Of a stretch of 64,000 nucleotides of DNA, positions 22,908 to 34,236 are shown in pieces. The notes under the pieces are model-generated. The model searched no databases. It was not told where the DNA came from and was given only the letters and a program-made list of their open reading frames with translations. The DNA is from Xanthostigma xanthostigma. Taxonomy: Eukaryota; Arthropoda; Insecta; Raphidioptera; Raphidiidae. The number at the start of each line of letters is the position of its first letter. Position 1 is the first letter of the stretch. The stretch covers positions 21,738,509 to 21,802,508 of the forward strand of contig OY754475.1 in assembly GCA_963575645.1 (NCBI GenBank), in the 5' to 3' direction. Both the position numbers and the translations under genes were made by a program.

Positions 22908-23150
22908 CTTTCGGCATCAATATTATTGTAAGGCAGAAAGTCTAACATTTACTCCTTAGTGGGATTACACGCACCGATGCGGGAAGTTCGTACGTTCGGG
23001 CGGTAGTAAAGCAAAAACGACCTATCAACTGTTGTTAAGATGTCGTTGCCATAGCAACCCTGTTACATTTTAGACAATTTATAGTCGCGAGCAGCTGTCG
23101 TTCGTGTTTTTACGTGTAACCTCAAAGCTGTTTGCTTGGAATATATCTGT
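22908..23150 (-). mobile_element. Dispersed family X copy without the MITE Y insertion
   Basis: ATACTTTCGGCATCAATATT, GGCAGAAAGTCTAACATTTA and GTTCGTACGTTCGGGCGGTA are followed directly by CTATCAACTGTTGTTAAGAT and the rest of the inverted 9300-9434 sequence. It therefore serves as an empty-site reference for the insertion at 9435-9781. Confidence 0.8.
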
Positions 23151-23439
23151 ATTCAGTAGATAGATAGAATAGATTTTTATTGTCAATTGGAAATTACAAA
23201 ATTTAAAGTTAATAATTTCGTTGATAGAATAGAATCCATTTGAAAGAAGTAAATCCTTAATTTTTTTCACTACTGCTTATTATACATATATACATACATA
23301 TAAAGCTAAAGAAGTTTTACTTCAATCGTGTGGTCTAAAGTACACTCGTTTTTTTTCTAGGTTTTAGAAATATTCAGTTTTTTCTCTATACATTCATATA
23401 AAATTTAAGGTTACATAAGAAAATATTCGAGGAAAGCAT

Positions 23440-23600
23440 TATCAGTTATATTATTAATTTAATTATTAGTTATTATTATAAATTAAATTAATTAATTATT
23501 ATTGTTAATTAAATTAACTAATTTGTTATTATTATTATTTTAATTAATTATCATTGTTAATTAAATTAGCTAATTTATTATTATTATTAATTAAATACAC
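23440..23600. repeat. AT-rich TTAATTAAA/TTATTA imperfect repeat
   Basis: Three diverged ~55-bp units of the type TTGTTAATTAAATTA.CTAATTT.TTATTATTATTA run in tandem. It is simple-sequence DNA. Confidence 0.7.
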
Positions 23601-23878
23601 AGTATTGTGACTTTTAAATATATCCGTCCCCCATTCGGTCTTTCGAAGTGTACGCCTCTGTGATATCTAGATAATATTAGTTTAAAACACATGCTTTCAG
23701 AAGGTCGACCACGTTATCCCATGACATAAAATGAAAAGCCGGATTTCTTCATTAAGCACAAGACGGTCAAGATATTCATATAGTTATATTTTCAACAAAA
23801 ATGTGTGCTGTCCGTAGCGATGACGTTAAAATAAATGTAAACAAAATGAAATAAAAAGATAAAAAGTATTTTTTTTTA

Positions 23879-24160
23879 AGTGAAAACTTCTTTAGCGGCG
23901 TTGTACACTTTTTTTGTAATGTGTAAAAAATGTTAAACTCGCGTCAGGTAAAGTAAGAACTGGGTGAGCACTCTCTAAGTGATCGTCAGGTCACGTGTCC
24001 TGATCGAAAACTTTTATTTATACAACGTTAGACATCTAGCGTTGAAATATCGTACATAAAAATGCAATCTATGATACAAACCATTTTGATCGAAAATTCG
24101 TCAGACGTTAATATTCAAGTTTTCACTTCTGCCGGCACTCCCGGAGTGCAAACCTTTTTT
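23879..24160 (+). mobile_element. MITE Y copy 3
   Basis: AAGTGAAAACTTCTTTAGCG opens and TTCAAGTTTTCACTTCTGCC, GCACTCCCGGAGTGC and a T-run close the element. The interior has a single ACATCTAGCGTTGAAATATC block where copy 1 has two, plus a GATCGTCAGGTCACGTG region missing from copy 1. Confidence 0.8.
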
Positions 24161-24404
24161 TTTTTTTTGTTTTTCTGGCTATAGTCAAGTACCTAATTCT
24201 AAGAATGTCAGTGCGCCGAGAGTGAACTGGGCCTCTGTAAATTGAGTTTCTAAAAAGTGGGTCGCAATTATTAAAATTTTGGGAGCCCCTGCCATAACGT
24301 ATTTCAGTTTTAAGCAATTAGTGTTGTTGGCAAAACAGGAAACTGAAATACCTGAAGCAGCATAACTCAAAAAATCATTTTTTAAGATTTTTTTTATGTG
24401 AAAC

Positions 24405-24515
24405 ATCTAATGGCGCGTTTGCTTGAGAGTAAAACCGTGACACTTTTATGGGACGACGTTACGTTTGTGTGCGTTAGATTAAACACGACTTTAGTTGAAG
24501 GCGACATCTAGATAA
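24405..24515 (-). repeat. Repeat family W fragment (inverted)
   Basis: CTAATGGCGCGTTTGCTTGA, GAGTAAAACCGTG, GGGACGACGTTACGTTTGTG and GTTGAAGGCGACATCTAGAT are the reverse complement of about 11975-12100. Confidence 0.65.
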
Positions 24516-24606
24516 CGTGTATAAAACATTATGAATTAAAGTAGTACTACTGAAGGCTCCATGGATCGCTGCCGTGTTTCATCTTCATCGCATGCGAAGC
24601 CGCGGG

Positions 24607-24834
24607 TAGCAGCTACTATCCGACATTTGTATATTTTTTTAGCGTAAATTCGTTTTTCATTTTGAGTTGAGCCACAGTCGCAGCGAAATGAGAGAAATTA
24701 TCGCAAGACCCCATTTCATTCTTTATTCATCTCAGTAAAGGCAGCTGCACACGAGGCTAGAAACGCTGCTAGATTCCTTGCTAGATTTGCCTACTAGTTT
24801 TCTAGCGCTGGTTTTCTTGATTCCCATGTTATGT
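24607..24834 (+). repeat. 228-bp direct repeat D, left copy
   Basis: TAGCAGCTACTATCCGACAT through TTCCCATGTTATGT is repeated at 25385-25613 with a one-base T-run difference. Together they flank a 550-bp segment copied from 18824-19374. The 3' part (from 24737) is the left end of the transposon that is complete at 25517-25942. Confidence 0.9.
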
Positions 24835-25384
24835 TCAATTTACTATCAGCGAAAAAATAAATCGAAAATATGAACTTGAATTCAAATAATCCTGACTGTT
24901 AGTGGAAATTCTGTTACTGGTTTGAAGAAAAAGTGTAAACTCCATTTAACGTCACGCGATATAACGACAAACTCCTTAAAACGTCGAAATTGCTTAACTC
25001 TAGTTGGTTTACCTTGTTGCTAATACAAATGATACACTCTAAATAGCGACACGCCCACTCTAAATAACGACAACGATATACGTCATCGTTAAACAATAAA
25101 CAGTACTTGTTCGTTGTTTTGTTGCTTTGTTGTCGGCATCATGCGTACCGAAGATTCTAAGAAAATCGTTTTGTTTTTGTTGTTATGATTATCTTTCATA
25201 AGTTTAGCTTAGCTGCTTATCGATAAGTTATCATATTCTTAGTTGCCCACAAACTTGCAAACTGTGAACATGAAAATCTTTGTGTATTAACGATTATTTC
25301 TTCTCTCCGTTTAACGTCAACTCTCAATAACGAAATCTCGAAAATAAAAAGCTTTATCGACTTTGTTAGGATGCCAATCAAAAC
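24835..25384 (+). repeat. 550-bp duplicated segment (copy 2) between direct repeats
   Basis: Near-identical to 18824-19374 in the same orientation. Its edges coincide exactly with the ends of the flanking 228-bp repeats, so both formed in one event or the segment filled a duplication junction. Confidence 0.9.
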
Positions 25385-25613
25385 TAGCAGCTACTATCCG
25401 ACATTTGTATATTTTTTTTAGCGTAAATTCGTTTTTCATTTTGAGTTGAGCCACAGTCGCAGCGAAATGAGAGAAATTATCGCAAGACCCCATTTCATTC
25501 TTTATTCATCTCAGTAAAGGCAGCTGCACACGAGGCTAGAAACGCTGCTAGATTCCTTGCTAGATTTGCCTACTAGTTTTCTAGCGCTGGTTTTCTTGAT
25601 TCCCATGTTATGT
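25385..25613 (+). repeat. 229-bp direct repeat D, right copy
   Basis: Second copy of 24607-24834. Sequence continues beyond 25613 into the rest of the 25517-25942 transposon, so this is the parental copy. Confidence 0.9.
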
Positions 25614-25942
25614 GCTCGCTTCACACTAGACTATTTTTCAAGCTTGTTTTGTGGATAGATCTGGTTCAATATGAACACAGAGCAAAACGTGTCTGTTGTC
25701 TGACTGTGAGCATAATGACGCCATGTTGGTTTGTGGGCGTTTGTTCAAGTGCCCACGTGACAAGATACTTACTGCTTCCTGATTGATTCTTGCTAGCAAG
25801 GTAAATAGCCCCTGTTCTAATTTTAAAACCTATCTTGTGAGTTAGCAGGCCAGCCCGCAGTGACGTCATTTCCAGCTTCGTAACCAGCCTACCGGCTAGG
25901 AGAACTCCTAGCAGCGTTTCTAGCCTCATGTGCAGCGGCCTT
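25517..25942. mobile_element. MITE with ~35-bp inverted ends
   Basis: AAGGCAGCTGCACACGAGGC and the following TAGAAACGCTGCTAG at the left are matched by the reverse complement of 25908-25942 (AAGGCCGCTGCACATGAGGC and TAGAAACGCTGCTAG). Subterminal CTAG repeats lie inside both ends. The 97-codon minus-strand frame inside is not homologous to any transposase I recognise. Confidence 0.75.
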
Positions 25943-26253
25943 AAATATGAGATGCGCAATATACATATATATACAGATTTCCAGTAATCTTGTTTAGCAA
26001 TGCGTTGATAAATGAGATAGCCGTCTGATGAATGGTTATATTCTTCTCAGTAAAACAACTTTCACTCTCGATGATCGCTCCATGGCGTCTCAGCTATGTT
26101 GATAATAATGTGTTCGATGTTACCTTTGACCCTGCATTGAATTTAGGCCGAAAACTGTATTTCATAAACTCGACATTTGTATATAATATATGTCAAATTG
26201 ACACAGTAGTTTTATGTTGTGAAGTAATTTTGGTTCAGTTCGTATATTTTAAA

Positions 26254-26600
26254 TAGCGGTCCCGCCCGGTTTCACCCGGGTGCCAAAGAACGAATGGGGG
26301 AATGGGAGGAACATGAGTACGCACATTTATCTTAGTTTAGCGAGATGAATGTTGTGTCCAAATTTCATGATGATCGGAGTTATCGTTCAAAAGTTTTTGT
26401 CGGCTGGACAAATGAATTACATTTTTCGTTGATGCTCCGCTCCTATTTGTCCTAGCGTGATATTATATAGCCTATAGCCTTCCTCGATAAATGGGCTATT
26501 CAACAATTTTTTTTTTCAATTCGAACCAGTAGTTCTTGAGATTAGCGCGTTCAACCAAACGAACAAACAAACTCTTCAGCTTTATATATTAGTATAGATG
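26254..26600 (+). mobile_element. Dispersed family P copy
   Basis: AGCGGTCCCGCCCGGTTTCA, CCGGGTGC, GAATGTTGTGTCCAAATTTC and TGATGCTCCGCTCCTATTTG occur in the family order and end AACAAACTCTTCAGCTTTAT and TTAGTATAGAT. Confidence 0.7.
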
Positions 26601-26607
26601 TATTTCT

Positions 26608-26850
26608 CACAAAGTCTGTAATCAGGAGACCTATTCTTGCCGTTTTTCGAGACGGACCGGCGAGATGGCGTTGTTACCACTACCTATGGGAAAACTTCGG
26701 TTCTTTCCGCCTGTTTTCGTCATTGTTTAACTTCACAGACACTACACGGATGTAAGCCATGACCGAGTGCGCGTTATCCAGTAGCTGACGCCATATTGAT
26801 TCATGCGACAGATATCACTCGAGTTGGGTCTCCTAGTTACAGACTTCGTG
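26608..26850. mobile_element. MITE family V, short copy
   Basis: CACAAAGTCTGTAATCAGGA at the left mirrors CACGAAGTCTGTAACTAGGA at the right (reverse strand). Internal blocks GCGAGATGGCG, AACTTCACAGACAC and ATCCAGTAGCTGACGCCATA recur inverted in the larger copy at 31999-32652. No clear target duplication survives. Confidence 0.7.
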
Positions 26851-27044
26851 CATTTTTTTCAACAGAGACATTTAATTTTTTTTTGTAAAGGTATTAGGTA
26901 CTAGTAGTGACCCTTTTAGATGTACCTATTATATTTTTTCAAATATGAATATTGCAATGTAATATCAGTTATTTTGAAGAATATAAATCTTATTTCGTTT
27001 CAATTACTGAGCGAATAAAATTTAATGTCGGTTGTTTGTTTCAG

Positions 27045-30000
27045 AAACTCCTGGTGCTTTGCACTGCCACATTGTTGGCCGTCTTGTCCAGTAATCCCCC
27101 GCCGATCAACGCTCAACAAGCTCAACAATTCATATTTGTCAGAGGTAAGAAATATATTAAGATAACGCAAATCTGCTCAATATATTATGAAAAACTGTTT
27201 CACAAGAAAAATGAAATGTCCCGGGAAAATGGGAGGATGTATTAGGTATTTCAAGTAAGAAAGGTTCATACGAACATGTAGCCCTTAAATGATTAAAGGG
27301 ATACTAGTGTAACCTGTGCGAATTATTCGCACTAAATAAGTATAATAATGATCACTTTACGAAATTATTTTTTAGATATGATTGCAGGTATTCAATTTGT
27401 TTCTAATTTTGCACACTGCTTATAACGTTCTTCTTTTTGTTGTATTACAATATGAAGCTCAGATGACAGATCGAAGAAATATTTTACTAAAATTGTCATA
27501 TAGAGGCGCAAGTAGCAAAAGCGTTGAGCTAAGCCGTCAGATGGCATCATGCAGCATTGCTGTGACGTTGTTCAGCGTTGCTCGCTGTTTCAAAATTAAA
27601 GTCGTCAGATGGCAGTATGCAGTATTGTGTCTGTTGTATTACAATATGAAGATCACATGACAGATCGAAGTGTTGACGTTGTTTCAAAATTAAAGCCGTC
27701 AGACGGCAGACGTTGTTCAGCGTTGCTGTATTTTAATTAATTTACAAAAACAAAAGCAATAATAAATTTTTTAGTTGTCGATGTCAGTAGAGCAAGCAAA
27801 TTATCTGTAAAATGATATATAATTTATGTGGAAAAATTGTGAGGTTTTTTCTAAAAAGGGAAGCAAACATCTTTAACCTTAGCGTATTAATATATATGAT
27901 ATAAATTATTATTCGAAAATTTAAAAAAATCGAACAGTTGATATAAATTTTATAAATTTTTATTAGACGCGATTAAGCATTAAAAAACACGTTTTTTGTC
28001 CTGAAAATTGTATCACAAAACTTGGCATTTCTTTACAGCATGACATTTCAAACAACAAGAAATCTAATTTACTTTTAGACTTTTTTTTAAATGTGTATTA
28101 AAAATACTGCGAAATTTAGGTTGTTCAACATTTTTTTTTATTTGATTGAACGTTGCAGATGTAGCCGCCCCTCGTAAAATTCGAGCAATCGAATGGGACG
28201 ATGCAAGCGAACAGGATTTGTGTTCTCATCCGTTGCATTCCTTCCTCTGCGCTTCCGGCACCCGGAAGACGCAAGTGCCTTGGAGGAAAACCGGATTCGA
28301 GACTGACAACAGCTTGCGTTAGTATTTCTATAGATTAAAATTTTTGATTAACGTCTGAATAGAACTCTTCAAATAAATAAAAAAATAAATAAATAAATAA
28401 AAGAAGATTTCTATAGATTAATTGCACCACGCTAACAAAAAAGTGACCAAACGATAAAAATCTATATGACAATTGTGGACGTAATTATTGATTATATATC
28501 GGTATGACTGATGAGTTATGACATTATGTCACACGAGTCATAATAGCATTGCGTTCAAGATACATATGGCATTTTTTTTCCTATCCGTTCATAAATAATT
28601 TTAGACGAGGAAACTTTAGAACTTTAACTCTACGAGCAATCGATTAAAGGCTATCAAAAAAAATAAATTAATTAACGATTAATATCACCCGACAATTAAT
28701 TTGAAATAATGCTTTCGAAATTATTAATTGCTCTTTAGAGATATTATGTAATTAGATTTTTCCAATTTATTTAATATCCCTTGCAAGTTAATGTTTTATA
28801 TTAATAAAACTTAAGGAAGGTTTTGACGTGATAACGTCTTATAAATTGATGAAACACCGGCTGCACGCACGAAAAAGTGTCACGTTCCGCCTGAGCCTGA
28901 GCGTGCAAGCGAGAGCGCGATATAAGCGATAGAGAGGCACGATCGGCCCAAGCGTCGGCTTGTACGCATTTCAATGTTTCTTTATGACGTTATCACGTAA
29001 AACTATCGTCCGTAAACCGACTTTACAGACAACCAATTTTTTTTAACACAGTGTCAGCTTCGAACGTATTTGGTCAACGCTTGAAGCCACGAACTCAGTC
29101 TCGCGTGGAACCCGATCGGTCCGGTTCAGATGTCAGCTCTACAAACGACAACTTCAGCATTCTAGGACCTGCGGATTTGTCCGTAGCGAGCGCAAACGAA
29201 GACGGCTATTTATATCCTAAACCTTCGATACCGTTCGAAATACAGCGTCCTACTCCGACGACTCAAAGGCCGACACCCAGACCGACCACAGCTCGTTATG
29301 TGCCGCCTCCCACACGTCCGCCGCCTCCGCCGCCCGTAGATCAAGGCTACCAGTATCCTAAGCCATCTATTCCGTTTGAGGTCTTCAGAACAACAACACG
29401 ACCGCCTCCACCGCCGCCAAGACCAACTCCCAAACCGTATGTTCCTCCTCCTCCGCCACCGCCAAGACCAACTCCCAAACCGTATGTTCCTCCTCCTCCG
29501 CCACCGCCGAGACCAACTCCCAAACCGTATGTTCCTCCTCCTCCGCCACCGCCGAGACCAACTCCCAAACCGTATGTTCCTCCTCCTCCGCCGCCGCCAA
29601 GACCAACTCCCAAACCTTACGTACCTCCGCCAGTAGATCAAGGGTACGAGTATCCAAAACCATCTATACCGTTCGAAGTTGTGCGAACGACAGCAAAACC
29701 TACGACGCGTTACATTCCGCCAACCACTAGACCAACTACTCCAAGACCTACAACGCCTAGACCCACTACGCCTAGACCGACTACGCCCAGACCAACAACG
29801 GCACGTTATGTTCCGCCCCCAACAACACGCCCGCCGTATGTTCCACCTACAGAGGGATATCAATACCCAAAACCATCTGTTCCATTCCCTCCACCAACTA
29901 CTACAAGACGTCCGACACCGCGTCCTACAACACCTCCTCCGCCTCCAAAACCTTACTTGCCACCTGTACAATCCACTATACAACAAGTGTATAGAACAAC

Positions 30001-31120
30001 ATCAACAACTCCAAGACCTACAACGAGACCACCAACAACCACTAGAAGAACTACGCCGTACAGACCGCCGCCGCCACCACCGACTACAAGACCTCCACCG
30101 CCTCCAAAACCATACTTACCTCCAGTACAATCAACAATTCAACAAGTGTTTAGAACTACTACAACTCCAAGACCTACAACGAGACCTCCAACGACTACAA
30201 GACGTACAACTCCTTACAGACCTCCTCCTCCTCCAACGACAAGGCCTCCTCCCCCGCCTAAACCATATTTACCTCCAGTACAATCAACAATTCAACAGGT
30301 GTTCAGAACTACTACAACTCCAAGACCTACAACAAGACCTCCTACGACTACAAGACGTACAACTCCTTACAGACCTCCTCCTCCTCCAACGACAAGACCT
30401 CCTCCACCGCCTAAACCATACTTACCTCCAGTACAATCAACAATTCAACAAGTGTTTAGAACTACTACAACTCCAAGACCTACAACAAGACCTCCAACGA
30501 CTACAAGACGCACAACTCCTTACAGACCCCCTCCTCCGCCAACGACAAGGCCTCCTCCCCCGCCTAAACCATATTTACCTCCAGTACAATCAACAATTCA
30601 ACAGGTGTTCAGAACTACTACAACTCCAAGACCTACAACAAGACCTCCTACGACTACAAGACGTACAACTCCTTACAGACCCCCTCCTCCGCCAACGACA
30701 AGGCCTCCTCCACCGCCTAAACCATACTTACCTCCAGTACAATCAACAATTCAACAAGTGTTTAGAACTACTACAACTCCAAGACCTACAACAAGACCTC
30801 CAACGACTACAAGACGTACAACTCCTTACAGACCCCCTCCTCCGCCAACGACAAGGCCTCCTCCCCCGCCTAAACCATATTTGCCGCCAGTGCAATCAAC
30901 AATTCAACAAGTGTTCAGAACTACCACAACTCCAAGACCTACAACAAGACCGCCAACAACAACGAGAAGAACCACGCCCTACACAACACCTAGACCTACA
31001 ACGACGTATAGACCTCCCACTACACCTTACAGACCACCTTCTACCACTCCTAGAGCATACATCCCGCCGAAAGAAGAAGGCTATTCATACCCTAAACCAG
31101 CTATTCCGTTCAACTTCTAA
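27045..31120 (+). CDS. Secreted extensin-like Pro/Thr-rich cuticle or matrix protein (exons 2-4)
   Basis: Three joined exons are visible: 27045-27144 (donor GTAAGA), 28159-28317 (acceptor TTGCAG, donor GTTAGT) and 29052-31120 (acceptor ACACAG, stop TAA). Both junctions are phase 1 and keep one frame. With the proposed ATG exon at 16196 the product is 776 residues. The order is a signal peptide (KLLVLCTATLLAVLSS), an unrecognised ~110-residue region with few cysteines, then repeats. There are five Y.YPKP(S/A)(I/V)PF motifs, the first at about residue 139 and the last at the C terminus. Between them lie five 15-residue P7-RPTPKPYV units and seven ~51-residue units built on KPYLPPVQSTIQQV.RTT. 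This composition points to a structural protein of cuticle, chorion or peritrophic matrix, not an enzyme. I do not recognise a named orthologue. The repeat lengths are multiples of three, which also keeps the other frames open artificially. Confidence 0.88.
27439..27720. repeat. Diverged ~195-bp tandem duplication in intron 2
   Basis: TTGTATTACAATATGAAG followed by ATGACAGATCGAAG occurs at about 27440 and 27635. CGTCAGATGGCA and GTTGTTCAGCGTTGCT motifs recur between. The open frame 27382-27660 lies on this repeat and has no splice support. Confidence 0.65.
28821..29002. mobile_element. MITE in the last intron, 49 bp from the exon 4 acceptor
   Basis: The left end TTTTGACGTGATAACGTCTT and the reverse complement of the right end TTTTACGTGATAACGTCATA form inverted repeats. 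The interior is unusually GC-rich (GCACGCACG, GAGCGTGCAAGCGAGAGCGC). The acceptor of the large repeat exon lies just downstream at 29051, so the element may contribute the branch-point region's immediate context. Confidence 0.65.
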
Positions 31121-31384
31121 AGCTGGCAGCTTAGAAAATGTTTTGAAATTCAAAAGTAACGATATAATATAATACGTCCAGTCTTGAAATAAAAGTGGAA
31201 AAATGTGCCATCGAAAATTGGTAGCTTTTAAACTTCAATTTTAACATTTCGTTCAGATATCTGCCAGTATCATGTAAAACTACGAAAAATGAAAATACCT
31301 TAAAGTTAATCGGTCGTATTAAGTTAGGTTTTAAAGATAGCTTGAGTTTAACAGTAAAAATCATACAAACGAGATTATTATTTC

Positions 31385-31442
31385 AATAAAAATGCAAAAA
31401 CGTTGCACGAATTGTTTTTTTTTTAAGAAATTATACAATAAA
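31385..31442 (+). terminator. Polyadenylation signals of the extensin-like gene
   Basis: AATAAA occurs at 31385-31390 and 31437-31442, 265-320 nt after the stop codon, in a T-rich context. Either could direct cleavage, and the site used cannot be told from sequence alone. Confidence 0.5.
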
Positions 31443-31444
31443 AT

Positions 31445-31998
31445 GAATTTAATCGTATTTATGTTATAAAAATGTACAAAACGTAATTGAATTATTTTAT
31501 TCCTGTATAAATACTAATATTATATTATTCTTTGTAACAATTTTTTTTTTATACTGTAATTAAAGTATATTAAAGTCAATGTCGTTTTGTATTGTTTATT
31601 TATTTAATTGGCAATTTCTCTGCTTTCCCTTTTTCTCTCTTAATTTAACAATGATACCGAAGAAAGATGAGAACGCTCCGATGATTTCAAATTGAATTAT
31701 AAGTGGACACGATACATGGTCAGTTCGCCTCGGCATTACATTTTGCTGGCTTGCAGAATACATTGTCAGAAAAACGGATTTGACAATGACCTTAGTTGTG
31801 TTCGTTAAATACATGCAGGAACAAAATAGTGACACAGAATAGATCTTCTTTACAAATAAGGTTTGTTTCTTACCTCTGTATTACATACCAAAACAATGGG
31901 GGAAGTTGTATCTCAGCCTAGCGTCGTAAATAGGGTCTGGTAATCGGGAGGACGCAATCAGAAATGCGGTTATTATTGTTTGATTTGAATATATCAAC
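31445..31998. other. Intergenic DNA, nothing recognised
   Basis: AT-rich 3' flank of the extensin-like gene. A 79-codon minus-strand frame at 31596-31835 has no recognisable features. Confidence 0.4.
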
Positions 31999-32652
31999 CA
32001 AGAAGTCTGTAATCAGGAGTCCCAGCTCGAACGTAGCTGTGGACCATATACTTTTATTCTATACTGAGCATAGGAATAAAATCGTAATCGAACCATTAAG
32101 AAGGAAACATATACTTCTGTCTTTTTTTAAGCCGTAAGCACTGGCGTATCCAAAACAAGTACGGGGGACCCGGCTTAAGAAATTTCTAATTTGCCATCTC
32201 CTGGGCCAAAAGCTGGGTACATTGAAAAAGACAAAGTTTTTGAAACAGAGATACCTTATTCAGATTGAATGCAAGTACATCAACCAATCCTAACATCGGA
32301 GAAATCAGGGAATTACATCGAAGAAAGAGACGCAGATATATTTTCGATACGCTTTGTTGCCTTCACTCACCGCACATTGAGTAGATAGACAATGATTCAT
32401 ATAGTAAATTATTAAATATATGCGGTGAACCGATATCTGTGACATAAACCAATATGGCGTCAGCTACTGGGTAACGCACACACGTTCATGACTTACATGT
32501 GTGTTGTGTCTGTGAAGTTAAACAACTTTGGTAACTATGGCAAAAACAGACGGAAAGAAGGTGATAACAGCGCCATCTCGCGTGCGGCAGAAAACGGTCC
32601 GTCTCGAAACAGGGCACGCAGCACGCTAAGTCTCCTGGTTACAGACTTCGTG
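31999..32652. mobile_element. MITE family V, 654-bp copy with 8-bp target duplication
   Basis: The left end CAAGAAGTCTGTAATCAGGA and inverted right end CACGAAGTCTGTAACCAGGA are flanked by ATATCAAC (31991-31998) and ATATCAAA (32653-32660). This is an 8-bp duplication with one mismatch, as in hAT elements. It shares blocks CAATATGGCGTCAGCTACTG, AGTTAAACAACTTT and GCGCCATCTCGCGTGC with the short copy at 26608, in opposite orientation. No transposase frame is present. Confidence 0.75.
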
Positions 32653-32660
32653 ATATCAAA

Positions 32661-33585
32661 CGACAATATTTTGAAAACGCGAAAGGCGCCGATGAATCCA
32701 ACTGCGGCACTGTCTAAAATTAAACAAATCATTTAGCCTGCTTCAATTTAATGTAAATAAAAATTTTTATTGGAAGATTAAAAAGGAAGAATCCTTGTGA
32801 CATAGGATCGATGAACAAAGCAAATACTGAAGATTTTTGTTGCATTTTATTGTCTGACGTTTCGGCAATCTTGATGCCATCTTCGGAGAATCAATGCTGT
32901 CTGTTTTCTCAGTATTGTTGTTGTGTATAAAGTAAATTAAAATAAAAAATGTCATCAAAAGGTATTAAAATTACTATTTTTCTTGAAAGAACGACTAGAT
33001 TTTTACTGAAAACTGTATAAATGTGTCTGTTACTTGTTTAAAAATTATACTAACAGTATAATTTTCTTCCAACATTTGAACAGGATCATCATCTCTCTAA
33101 ATTATTAGAGTTATCTTTCATAAAAATTTTTATAGTACGATTTAGTGGCCAGACTCTGTCGATTTCACCCAATTTGAGTTAGTCTCCATGGTTTAACTCT
33201 TGCATTCGAACGACAGTGTTTTTTTTTTTAACAATGATTGTGTACGGTGCATTGTTCCAGTATTTTCATGGCCCACTTAACCACGTAGCATGCAACAAGA
33301 AGATGACATGTGACAAGAAGGTAACATATTTAACGCTTCTACCGTGAACCTTACGCGAATAATTATATGTCTCTGAATTGCGACCAAACACGTTATTATT
33401 AATATTGTCATTTAGATCAATTAAACTTAATTTGAATATTTTAAATACGTCTACAGGGTGCGGAGTTGAAAACGTGAAGGCATTAATGCTTATATCAGCC
33501 TTTCGGACCGGCTTTGCAAGTGCTCCATAAAATGTTTATGGGGATTTAAAGTTTTTACCATTTAAAGGCATTCATAGATATTGTG
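32661..33585. other. Intergenic DNA, nothing recognised
   Basis: No exon or clear repeat. The block GACGTTTCGGCAATCTTGAT at about 32857 looks repeat-derived but has no second copy in the window that I found. Confidence 0.4.
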
Positions 33586-33586
33586 T

Positions 33587-33689
33587 TTTAACGGTGTGGG
33601 AGGCAGTCGTCAACAGTCGGAATGAAGCTTTGGACATTTTCTCAAATCATTTTCCCTTGGACTCCCCCACGCACACACGCACCGTTAAA
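33587..33689. mobile_element. Small inverted-repeat element
   Basis: TTTAACGGTGTGGGAGGCAG at the left is mirrored by the reverse complement of the right end (TTTAACGGTGCG, then CGTGGGGGAGTCC), with GTGTGT-type slippage between. About 100 bp, no coding content. Confidence 0.5.
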
Positions 33690-34236
33690 GCGAAATTCAT
33701 ATAAATAAATTACTTAAAACAGAAATAACTTTCAACTCCTATAAAAATGTTATGCGACTCTTGCGCCAAAAATCCTTTGGGAGTTTTCTATGTCGCACCA
33801 AAGTCAACAAATGCCCAAAGTTTCATCCCGATCGATTCGGAACTACACCCTAATTTACTGATGTCATTTTTGTGTTAACGATCTTCTGACAATATAATTC
33901 TAAAAGTTCTGATCGACGTACGTGTTCCAGGCATGACGAAACAATTAAATTAGGGCCAAAAGTCACCATCATAAAACGCTAATTAATATTTTCTCCATTA
34001 AAAATCTAGTTAAGTACAAAACACAGTACATAAAACATAAACAATACACACCGCAGAACAAAATCAACAAGCGTTAAATCTCATTCAAAAACCTTTTAAA
34101 AAGTGTGTATTGTATGCTTTGAATAACTTTGGAATGACGTCATAACTTCAAAGCAGCGCTATATCTACGGGTCGGCGGAAAGCTGCCCAAGTCGGAGGCG
34201 TTTGAAGTAAGGAGACGCCGTGTAACAGTAAAATTA

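Noticed and set aside
24185-24406. Overlapping minus-strand frames near 24.1-24.4 kb as a possible gene
   Set aside because: They sit on the edge of MITE Y and low-complexity sequence, with no recognisable domain.
18904-25096. Identical 60-codon minus-strand frames at 18904-19086 and 24914-25096
   Set aside because: Both lie inside the recently duplicated 550-bp segment, so identity reflects duplication and not selection on a protein.
29679-31172. 497-codon frame overlapping the extensin-like exon, and 258-codon and shorter antisense frames at 29210-29986
   Set aside because: These are shadows of repeats whose length is a multiple of three. The composition is odd (Leu/Gln- or Arg/Trp-rich), and the exon's own frame has the splice sites, signal peptide and conserved motifs.
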